Part shown: piece by piece, positions 1 to 5,598 of the stretch | How the letters are laid out: each line of letters opens with the position of its first letter | Position numbering within the stretch: position 1 is the stretch's first letter | Assembly: GCA_022713905.1 (NCBI GenBank) | Contig: JAIHTM010000146.1 | Coordinates: forward strand, 1 to 6,458 | Source: Collinsella sp. | GTDB lineage: Bacteria > Actinomycetota > Coriobacteriia > Coriobacteriales > Coriobacteriaceae | Reading direction: 5' to 3' | Length of the DNA stretch: 6,458 nucleotides | Notes under the pieces: model-generated | What the model was told of the DNA's origin: nothing | Database searches by the model: none | What the model saw: only the letters and a program-made list of their open reading frames with translations | Translations under genes and position numbers: made by a program

Positions 1-129
1 AGACTCCGCGGACGCAAACGTTACAAGGACCTGGCAAATAGCTCACGCGCGCCAGAGGCCCTACGGTCGCGGCGTCAGGCGACACGCCACCCCGACGGCC
101 AGTCGTTTAAAAACGTCCCCGATGACTAG
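1..129 (+). CDS. Possible 3' end of an unidentified gene (partial, left edge)
   Basis: From the first base the + strand is open for 42 codons and ends at TAG 127-129. The translated tail is basic and hydrophilic, begins RLRGRKRYKDLANSS and ends SFKNVPDD. I do not recognise a family. About two thirds of its codons end in G or C, similar to the rest of the window, so codon use neither proves nor excludes coding. A second + frame is also open through this stretch, which weakens the case. If real, the gene converges on ade and the two TAG stops interlock in the palindrome CTAG at 126-129, giving a 4-bp overlap. The alternative is a non-coding gap of about 125 bp downstream of ade, open by chance because of high GC. 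Confidence 0.33.
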   Translation, partial: RLRGRKRYKDLANSSRAPEALRSRRQATRHPDGQSFKNVPDD

Positions 130-1946
130 TCGGCGTAGGTGAAGGTTGTGACGTCGAACATGCCCTCGGGGCGGATGCGGAGCGTCGGGATGACCGGCAG
201 GGGCAGGAAGATGATGCCCATGATGGGGTCGAGCGGCGGCTCAATACCCATGGCGCGCGCCTTGACCATAAAGTCGTCGTGCTGCGCCGCAACGTCTTCG
301 GCAGCGCCCTCGCTCATCAGGCCGCCGAGCGCCAGCGGAATGCGCGCCACGACCTCGCCGTTGCGCACCAGCACGTGGCCGCCCTGGCCCACGGCCTCAA
401 CGGCAGCCATCATATCCGCCGCATTGTCGCCCACCACGCACACGTTGTGCGAGTCGTGGCCGATCGTGGAGGCAATGGCGCCGCCCGTGATGGTAAAGCC
501 GCGCACCCAACCACGGCCGATATGCTTGCCGACCAAGCCCAGACCCGCGGGGCCGTCGCCGTCGGCGCCCTCGGCCTGCAGCGACACGCCACGGCCGTGG
601 CGCTCGATCAGCATAATGCGGCGCAGGCCCTCGGCGCTCTCAGGGCGAGCCATACCCGTGATGGCCTTACCCGGCACCACGTCAATCACAGCCTCGCCCG
701 GCTTAAAGGCATAGTCGAACACGTCGAGCGATAGCTTCGGCAGTTTAACGGAAGCACGCAGCTCATCGGCAAGGGCCGCAACCTCGGCCATCTCGGGTGC
801 AATCTCGCCCACAAAGGTGCCGTCCTGCGCCACCAGGGCACCGGCGGCATATACGCGATGCGGAGCCTTAGCAAACGTCAGGTCATCGAGCAACAGCAGG
901 TCAGCGCGCTTGCCCGGGGCGATTGCGCCGCGGAGCTCGTGCGGGTCGCGACAACCGTGGTCCAGACCAAACGCCTCGGCCGTAGAAAGGGACGCCATAG
1001 AGATGGCAACCACGGGGTCAATACCGGCCTCGATAGCCACGCGGCAGGCGTTGTCGATCATACCGGTCGAAAGCGCATCGGAGGGAGCACGGTCGTCAGT
1101 CGCAAAACAGCAGCGGCGGGCGCGCGCGGGATTCTCCAGCAGCATCGGGGACAAATTGGCCAGGTCGTGGCTGCACGTGCCCTCACGCAGCATCACATAC
1201 ATGCCGCGGGATAGCTTGTCGAGCGCCTCCTCGGGAATCGTCGACTCGTGGTCGGCGATAATGCCCGCTGCGGCATAGGCGTTGAGGTCCTTACCGGCAA
1301 CGAGCGGCGCATGGCCGTCGACCTGCTTGGACGGCGTCTGGTTGGCAGCATCGATGCGAGCACAGGTCTCGGGGTCGGCCATAAAGACGCCCGGCAGGTT
1401 CATCATTTCGCCCAGACCAAAGACATCGCCTGGATGCTCGGCAAAAAACGCCTGCATATCGGCAGCCGAAATAACGGCACCGGCCTGCTCGTCGGGCAGC
1501 GCGGGCACGCACGAAGGCATCATGTACTTGATGGAGATGGGTGCGCGGCGGCCGTCCTCGATCATAAAGCGCAAGCCGTCGAGACCGGCAACATTGGCAA
1601 TCTCGTGGCTGTCGGCAATGGCAGTAGTAGTACCGCGCGTCGCGGCCATGCGAGCATACTCGGCGGGACGGATGTTCGAAGACTCGATATGCAGATGCCC
1701 GTCAATAAAACCGGGAGCGAGATAGCGACCCTGGCAGTCGATAACCTCGGCAGCCTCGTAGGTGCCAGCGACATCGTCGCGACCATCGTAGAGCACGCCG
1801 ACGATCACACCGTCCTTGACGGCAACGCTGCCGGGCGCCACACGCTGGCCATACACGTCGACGATCTGCGCATTGGTAAACAGCGTGTCGACGGGCACGC
1901 GGCCCTCGGCGGCCTCGATCACAGACCTCATGACCTCAACGGACAT
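126..1946 (-). CDS. ade: Adenine deaminase
   Basis: This is a cytosolic metal-dependent amidohydrolase that converts adenine and water to hypoxanthine and ammonia, feeding purine salvage. The 606-residue protein matches the usual length of the family, about 570-610. An N-terminal beta segment (about 20-75) precedes the amidohydrolase barrel. Metal-binding signatures are GHLHIESS (H84, H86), the GLGEMMN glutamate (E180), DGHAP (H212), ADHES (H233) and ATDDR (D284). IAPGKRADLLLLDDL (342-356) returns to the beta sandwich. The family-specific C-terminal domain carries GHDSHN (H497, D498, H500) and a proline-rich end near residue 582. The start at 1946 is chosen because AAAGGAG lies 5 nt upstream. 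An in-frame ATG at 2025-2027 would add 27 residues but runs through a terminator hairpin and lacks a good ribosome site. The gene follows tyrS on the same strand but is separated from it by a strong terminator and appears to have its own promoter and attenuator-like leader. All expected catalytic residues are present. Confidence 0.96.
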   Translation of the reverse strand: MSVEVMRSVIEAAEGRVPVDTLFTNAQIVDVYGQRVAPGSVAVKDGVIVGVLYDGRDDVAGTYEAAEVIDCQGRYLAPGFIDGHLHIESSNIRPAEYARMAATRGTTTAIADSHEIANVAGLDGLRFMIEDGRRAPISIKYMMPSCVPALPDEQAGAVISAADMQAFFAEHPGDVFGLGEMMNLPGVFMADPETCARIDAANQTPSKQVDGHAPLVAGKDLNAYAAAGIIADHESTIPEEALDKLSRGMYVMLREGTCSHDLANLSPMLLENPARARRCCFATDDRAPSDALSTGMIDNACRVAIEAGIDPVVAISMASLSTAEAFGLDHGCRDPHELRGAIAPGKRADLLLLDDLTFAKAPHRVYAAGALVAQDGTFVGEIAPEMAEVAALADELRASVKLPKLSLDVFDYAFKPGEAVIDVVPGKAITGMARPESAEGLRRIMLIERHGRGVSLQAEGADGDGPAGLGLVGKHIGRGWVRGFTITGGAIASTIGHDSHNVCVVGDNAADMMAAVEAVGQGGHVLVRNGEVVARIPLALGGLMSEGAAEDVAAQHDDFMVKARAMGIEPPLDPIMGIIFLPLPVIPTLRIRPEGMFDVTTFTYAD

Positions 1947-1951
1947 ACATA

Positions 1952-1958
1952 CTCCTTT
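1952..1958 (-). promoter_or_regulatory. Shine-Dalgarno site that fixes the ade start
   Basis: On the minus strand AAAGGAG is followed by the 5-nt spacer TATGT and then ATG (1944-1946). This near-perfect site supports translation from MSVEVMRS rather than from the upstream in-frame ATG at 2025-2027. Confidence 0.85.
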
Positions 1959-1966
1959 AACCGTAG

Positions 1967-2002
1967 AAAAAAGCTGCGGAGCGGACAGACCTTCACCGCA
2001 GC
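1967..2002 (-). terminator. Intrinsic terminator hairpin inside the ade leader (candidate attenuator)
   Basis: Read leftward, GCTGCGG (1996-2002) pairs perfectly with CCGCAGC (1973-1979) across a 16-nt loop and is followed directly by six T residues (1967-1972). The hairpin lies between the best ade promoter candidate and the ade Shine-Dalgarno, 8 nt before the latter, so transcription of ade must pass through it. That arrangement is typical of conditional termination. A weaker alternative pairing of the internal GCGG with the CCGC inside the loop (1981-1984) would break up the terminator stem. The hairpin could instead be a backup terminator for tyrS, but there is no room for an ade promoter between it and the ribosome site. 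The structure is seen directly; the regulatory role is inferred. Confidence 0.65.
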
Positions 2003-2014
2003 AAGCCAATAGCC

Positions 2015-2043
2015 ATTGTATGCCCAAAAGGAATCCCTGCTAA
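2015..2043 (-). promoter_or_regulatory. Candidate sigma-70-type promoter for ade
   Basis: On the minus strand a -35-like TTAGCA (2038-2043, 4 of 6 to consensus) and a -10-like TACAAT (2015-2020, 5 of 6) are separated by exactly 17 nt. Transcription would begin near 2008, giving a leader of about 62 nt that starts only a few bases before the terminator hairpin. A promoter slightly further upstream, up to the tyrS terminator at 2106, is not excluded. Confidence 0.5.
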
Positions 2044-2073
2044 CACCCCTTCCGCTTAACGGCACCGCCAAAT

Positions 2074-2096
2074 GATCCCTCCGTCCCCAAGGGATC
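2074..2096. repeat. Inverted repeat between the tyrS terminator and the ade promoter
   Basis: GATCCCT (2074-2080) and AGGGATC (2090-2096) form a perfect 7-bp stem around the 9-nt loop CCGTCCCCA. No T-run follows on either strand, so it is not a convincing terminator. It lies 9 bp beyond the tyrS terminator and about 30 bp upstream of the ade -35 element. It could be an operator, or a copy of a dispersed intergenic repeat containing GGGGACGGAGGGATC. From memory, sequence of this type recurs between genes in Coriobacteriia, but I cannot verify that here. Confidence 0.4.
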
Positions 2097-2105
2097 GTCG
2101 CAACC

Positions 2106-2142
2106 AAAAAAGGCCGCGGCCGGAAATCCCGGCTGCGGCCTT
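2106..2142 (-). terminator. Rho-independent terminator of tyrS
   Basis: On the minus strand a 14-position GC-rich stem (2129-2142 with 2110-2123, one A-C mismatch in the RNA) closes a 5-nt loop and runs into six T residues (2106-2111). It begins 27 nt beyond the tyrS stop codon and should separate tyrS transcription from ade. Read in the + direction the stem is followed by a poor T-run, so activity is expected mainly leftward. Confidence 0.9.
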
Positions 2143-2169
2143 GTTGCACTTGTGAGGTCAACTCGCTCG

Positions 2170-3381
2170 TTAGACCAACTTGAAGCCCTTGCGCTTGCCC
2201 ACGGAGAGGGTATCGCCCAGCTTGAGGGCGCTGGGATCGATGTTGTAGCTCTTGGGAGCCACGGCCTTGCCGTTGATTTTGACGCCGCCGCCGTCGATAT
2301 CGCGGCGGGCCTGGCCGGCGCTGGCCGAAAGACCCAGGTCCTTGAGCAGGCCGGCGAGGTAGATCTGGCCCTCGTCGTTAACAGTCAGCTCAACGTGCTT
2401 CTCGGGGAAGTCGGCGAGCTGGCCCTCCTTGAATACGCGGTCGAACTCGGCCTGAGCCTCGTCGCCGGCGCCGGCGCCGTGGTAGGTGTCGCACAGGTCG
2501 CGACCCAGAGCGCGCTTGAGCTCATAGGGATCGGCAGAGCCGTCGGCCAGGGCGGCGTCGATCTTGTCGACCTCGGCCGGGGTGAGCGAGCTCGCCAGGC
2601 GGTAGTACTTGCCGATCATCTCGTCGGGGATGGACATGGTCTTGCCAAACATATCCTTGGGAGCATCGGTCAGGCCGATGTAGTTGCCATAGGACTTAGA
2701 CATCTTGCGCACGCCGTCGGTGCCCTCGAGCAGCGGCATGGTGAGCGCGATCTGCGGCTCCATGCCCATCTTCTCCATGAGCTCGCGACCAGCGAGCAGG
2801 TTGAAGAGCTGGTCGGTGCCGCCCATCTCCACGTCGGCCTTGATCTGAACGGAGTCGAAGGCCTGCATCACGGGGTACAGGAACTCGTGCAGGGCGATCG
2901 GCGTCTGAGACTGGTAGCGCTTAGTAAAGTCGTCGCGCTCAAGGATGCGGGCGACGGTGAACTTGGAGCACACCTGCAGCAGGCCGGCCAGATCCATCGA
3001 AAGGATCCAATCGCCGTTGTGCACGATGGTGGTCTTCTCGGGGTCCAGGATCTTCATGGCCTGGCTCACGTAGGTCTCGGCGTTGGCCTCGATCTGCTCC
3101 TGCGAAAGCTGCGGACGCGTGGAGTTCTTGCCCGAGGGATCGCCGATCAGCGCGGTGCCGTTACCGATGATGAGGGTAACGTTGTGGCCCAGGTCCTGGA
3201 ACTGACGCATCTTGCGCAGCGGCACGGCGTGGCCCAGGTGCAGGTCGGGACTGGTGGGGTCGACGCCGAGCTTGATGTTGAGGGGCTCGCCCTTCTCAAG
3301 CTTCTTGCGAAGGTCGGCCTCGGGAACGATCTGCGCGGCGCCCGAGGTGATGATACGCATTTGCTCGTCAACAGACAGCAT
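2170..3381 (-). CDS. tyrS: Tyrosyl-tRNA synthetase
   Basis: This class I aminoacyl-tRNA synthetase charges tRNA-Tyr with tyrosine using ATP, in the cytosol, and is essential for translation. In the 403-residue protein the Rossmann catalytic domain carries HLGH at 48-51 within GVDPTSPDLHLGH, GGTDQ at 187-191 in the substrate pocket, and KMSKS at 226-230. An anticodon-recognition region follows, and a C-terminal S4 RNA-binding domain covers roughly 340-403 (segment ARRDIDGGGVKINGKAV). The form of the HLGH region and the length of about 400 resemble the TyrZ-like branch of bacterial enzymes. The start at 3381 has AAAAGGAGG (3389-3397) 7 nt upstream. A candidate promoter and a hairpin precede it, and a strong terminator lies downstream. 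The U32 gene 96 bp upstream on the same strand may be co-transcribed. The gap is too short for a T-box leader, the common control of tyrS in Firmicutes. Nothing is missing or truncated. Confidence 0.97.
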   Translation of the reverse strand: MLSVDEQMRIITSGAAQIVPEADLRKKLEKGEPLNIKLGVDPTSPDLHLGHAVPLRKMRQFQDLGHNVTLIIGNGTALIGDPSGKNSTRPQLSQEQIEANAETYVSQAMKILDPEKTTIVHNGDWILSMDLAGLLQVCSKFTVARILERDDFTKRYQSQTPIALHEFLYPVMQAFDSVQIKADVEMGGTDQLFNLLAGRELMEKMGMEPQIALTMPLLEGTDGVRKMSKSYGNYIGLTDAPKDMFGKTMSIPDEMIGKYYRLASSLTPAEVDKIDAALADGSADPYELKRALGRDLCDTYHGAGAGDEAQAEFDRVFKEGQLADFPEKHVELTVNDEGQIYLAGLLKDLGLSASAGQARRDIDGGGVKINGKAVAPKSYNIDPSALKLGDTLSVGKRKGFKLV

Positions 3382-3402
3382 TGGGTATCCTCCTTTTGCT
3401 AT

Positions 3403-3429
3403 AGCACCCTCGCCGAAAACGGCGGTGCT
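3403..3429 (-). promoter_or_regulatory. Hairpin immediately upstream of the tyrS ribosome site
   Basis: AGCACC and GGTGCT (3403-3408 with 3424-3429) plus GCCG and CGGC (3412-3415 with 3420-3423) form a 10-bp stem capped by a TTTT loop on the minus strand, with a 3-nt bulge (3409-3411). It ends 5 nt before the AAAAGGAGG site. No T-run follows, so it is unlikely to terminate the upstream gene. It may stabilise the mRNA or influence ribosome loading on tyrS. The structure is directly visible; its role is unknown. Confidence 0.5.
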
Positions 3430-3449
3430 GGAAGTCCATAAACTCTCTT

Positions 3450-3458
3450 ATGATAACA
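3450..3458 (-). promoter_or_regulatory. Candidate extended -10 promoter for tyrS
   Basis: Minus-strand TGTTATCAT fits the extended -10 form (TG, one base, then TATCAT, which matches 5 of 6 consensus bases). No convincing -35 lies at normal spacing. Transcription would start near 3443, giving a leader of about 60 nt containing the hairpin at 3403-3429. It sits just beyond the stop of the U32 gene, in an AT-rich patch within otherwise GC-rich sequence. Confidence 0.38.
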
Positions 3459-3477
3459 AACTGACGCGACGCGGCAC

Positions 3478-5436
3478 CTACGACAGGAAAATCCTCGTCC
3501 TGCCGCATGCGTCAATGGCAACTGGCAGACGCGTACCGTCACGCTCGACCAGATAGCGTACCTGCCGACGACGCAAGCAGTCGCGGCAACGGACCTGTCC
3601 CGTCGCATCGGTGGCGCAGACGCCCTCGGCGGTCAGCAGGCAGTGCTCGCACACCATAAGCTCGGGACGGTCGGCGTCGACCGGACCCAAGACGCCGGGT
3701 TCAGCAGCCAGTTCGGCAATACGCTCCGCATCATTGCCGAGCAACTCGGCCGGCAAGTACACCCGCCCCGCACCGAGTCCGCGCAGCCAGGTAAGCGTGG
3801 CCCGATTCGCGCAGAACACCGGCGCCGCCACGTCAAACGTCACGCCCAGCTCGCGAGCGATCACCACCTGTCCCAGGTTGCGGCAGACGACGCGCCCGGC
3901 ACGCTGCATCAGTGAGCGGGTCCGGTCAGCGTCACCTGTGCGGTACACCTCGTCAAGCACCACAACGGCGTCGGACAAATCGAGTTCTCCGCGCGGGTCG
4001 GCATCCATCAGTTGCCAAGCAAAAACCATGCGAGTGGGAACCGCGCACTCCACCAACTCCGTCGACGCACCGCCATCCACCGCAACGCCCTCAAAGGGCA
4101 GCACCTCAACGGCACGCGCAACAGGCGCAATCGCATCCGCCTCGGCCCGCATGCGCTCCAACACTGCCGCCGTCTGATCCAACACGCCGGCGCTGCGAAT
4201 CAGGTACACCTCGCAGCCCGTGTCCACCTTACGCTTGCAATGCACGACGACGCGCTTCCCCGCTGCGGCATCCACCGGGCAGGGCACCTGCGGCCAGCGC
4301 TTGGGCACATCGGGACGCGCGTCGACACCCGGATAGAACCGAATCTCGAGCATGTCACCCGCCGCCACGGCGGCGTCGAGCTCAACGGTCACCTCTTCGT
4401 GGCCCACAGCGACCAAGCGCCCCACGCGCACGCCCTGGTTAATTGCGCGCTCAAAGCTCATCAGCTCGGCACCCGAACGCCCTCGCAGGTACGCATCGGT
4501 AAACCCACGGTTAAACGACCTTCCCAGCTCGCGCTCAAGCTCTTCCACGGCACCGGGGCCCCACGCGCCGTCGCACAGCATATCGAGTGCCCGGCGCCAC
4601 ACCCGCACCACGTTGAATACGTAATCGGGGTTCTTCATGCGCCCCTCGATCTTGAGCGACGCCACGCCGGCATCTACAAGCTCGGGCAGATGCGCAATAC
4701 CCAGATAGTCGCGCGGGCACAGCAGGCGATCTCCCTCGACAGCAACAACACTCTGCCCCGCCTCGTCCACTAGGTCGTACGCCAGACGGCACGGCTGTGT
4801 GCAGTCGCCGCGCATCGCCGAGCGCCCACGCCGCAGGGCCGAGAACTCGCACGCCCCCGAATAGCCGATGCAAATCGCACCGTGGCAGAATACCTCGATG
4901 GGCACGCCCGTGGCACATAGCGCCGCAATCTCGTCGACCGTCAGCTCGCGTGCCGTCGTCACGCGCTCGACCCCCAGCTCGTCGGCGGCAAGCCGCACGG
5001 CACCCTCGCTATGAGCGCCCGCCTGCGTGGACAGGTGAATCTCGACCCCGGGAATCGCCGCGCGCAGCGCGCAGGCCAACCCGGCATCGGCCACAATCAG
5101 AGCATCGGCGCCCAGCTCCAGTGCATGAGCTCCCAGCGCCACCGCGTCGGACAGCTCATCGTCAAACACGAACACGTTGAGCGTTACGTACACACGCACG
5201 CCATGAGCATGCGCCACGGCACAACCGCGCGCAAACTCGTCATCCGTAAAACCATGCGCGCTCACGCGGGCGTTAAAGCCGCCCAACCCCGCATAGATGG
5301 CATCGGCACCCGCGGCGATGGCCGCAAGCATCTGGTCGAGCCCGCCCGCCGGCGCCAGCAGCTCGGGCAGCGCCGCACCGGCAGCATCCAATCCAGTCTC
5401 GTATTGTCCGCTCGGCCCCATCGCCCGAATCGCCAT
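3478..5436 (-). CDS. Peptidase U32 family protein, likely Fe-S RNA hydroxylation enzyme (RlhA/TrhP-like)
   Basis: U32 proteins were first named collagenase-like peptidases, but characterised bacterial members (RlhA on 23S rRNA, TrhP on tRNA) are needed for RNA hydroxylation. In this 652-residue protein the N-terminal barrel opens with ELLAPAGGLDQM (25-36) and ADAIYAG (44-50). The family signature follows at 181-199 (EVFCHGAICIGYSGACEFS). Cysteines 189, 196, 212 and 216 give a CX6CX15CX3C pattern like the Fe-S ligands of UbiU and related proteins. LKIEGRMKNPDYV (261-273) is also typical. A long second half follows, ending in a cysteine-rich tail with CEHC (596-599), CRDC (617-620) and C644. 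The length is closer to RlhA (about 650) than to TrhP/YegQ (about 450). RNA substrate cannot be told from sequence. The start at 5436 is supported by AAGGAG 7 nt upstream; an in-frame ATG at 5463 has no such site. The gene lies upstream of tyrS with no visible terminator between them and diverges from the penicillin-binding protein gene. Confidence 0.88.
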   Translation of the reverse strand: MAIRAMGPSGQYETGLDAAGAALPELLAPAGGLDQMLAAIAAGADAIYAGLGGFNARVSAHGFTDDEFARGCAVAHAHGVRVYVTLNVFVFDDELSDAVALGAHALELGADALIVADAGLACALRAAIPGVEIHLSTQAGAHSEGAVRLAADELGVERVTTARELTVDEIAALCATGVPIEVFCHGAICIGYSGACEFSALRRGRSAMRGDCTQPCRLAYDLVDEAGQSVVAVEGDRLLCPRDYLGIAHLPELVDAGVASLKIEGRMKNPDYVFNVVRVWRRALDMLCDGAWGPGAVEELERELGRSFNRGFTDAYLRGRSGAELMSFERAINQGVRVGRLVAVGHEEVTVELDAAVAAGDMLEIRFYPGVDARPDVPKRWPQVPCPVDAAAGKRVVVHCKRKVDTGCEVYLIRSAGVLDQTAAVLERMRAEADAIAPVARAVEVLPFEGVAVDGGASTELVECAVPTRMVFAWQLMDADPRGELDLSDAVVVLDEVYRTGDADRTRSLMQRAGRVVCRNLGQVVIARELGVTFDVAAPVFCANRATLTWLRGLGAGRVYLPAELLGNDAERIAELAAEPGVLGPVDADRPELMVCEHCLLTAEGVCATDATGQVRCRDCLRRRQVRYLVERDGTRLPVAIDACGRTRIFLS

Positions 5437-5598
5437 CGGCAAACTCCTTACCAAGGTATGCATTCACTCTGAAAAATGCCGTCTTCCAGCATACACGAGG
5501 CCTCGCGCGCCCCGTTTGGTTTATCGTGTAATAACTTATGTCCATCCTGCCTCGACGGCACATCCACCGTCCGGCACGACATACCTGGAGGTCAATAT
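5437..5598. other. Divergent intergenic region between the U32 gene and the penicillin-binding protein gene
   Basis: This 162-bp gap should hold promoters for both flanking genes. I found no pair of -35 and -10 elements good enough to assign on either strand. An AT-rich patch at about 5515-5540 is the most likely promoter zone; it contains TTGGTT (5516-5521) on the + strand and TGGACA on the minus strand, but neither has a matching -10 at normal spacing. The gap also contains the perfect 10-bp palindrome CGAGGCCTCG (5496-5505) and a short inverted repeat GACGG/CCGTC (5554-5571). Confidence 0.6.
5444..5449 (-). promoter_or_regulatory. Shine-Dalgarno site that fixes the U32 gene start
   Basis: Minus-strand AAGGAG is separated by 7 nt (TTTGCCG) from ATG 5434-5436. 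It lies inside the short extension that would result from the upstream ATG at 5463, so the shorter protein beginning MAIRAMG is preferred. Confidence 0.75.

Noticed and set aside
78..136. Terminator downstream of ade
   Set aside because: On the minus strand a 4-bp stem (CCGA/TCGG) is followed a few bases later by TTTTT. The stem is too short and badly spaced to call.
139..734. Open frames on the + strand opposite ade
   Set aside because: They are antisense shadows of a well-supported adenine deaminase. They arise because high GC makes stop codons rare, and their translations show no family motif.
1947..2027. A 27-residue N-terminal extension of adenine deaminase from the ATG at 2025-2027
   Set aside because: The stretch contains the T-run hairpin, the alternative ATG overlaps the promoter spacer, and a much better ribosome site precedes the ATG at 1946.
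2152..3441. A 429-codon open frame on the + strand antisense to tyrS
   Set aside because: It mirrors the whole tyrS gene. Its translation is a monotonous mix of Leu, Val, Gly, Ala and His typical of a reverse-strand shadow, and it has no plausible ribosome site.
3382..3477. T-box riboswitch upstream of tyrS
   Set aside because: The gap is only 96 bp, with no recognisable T-box core and no terminator/antiterminator pair.
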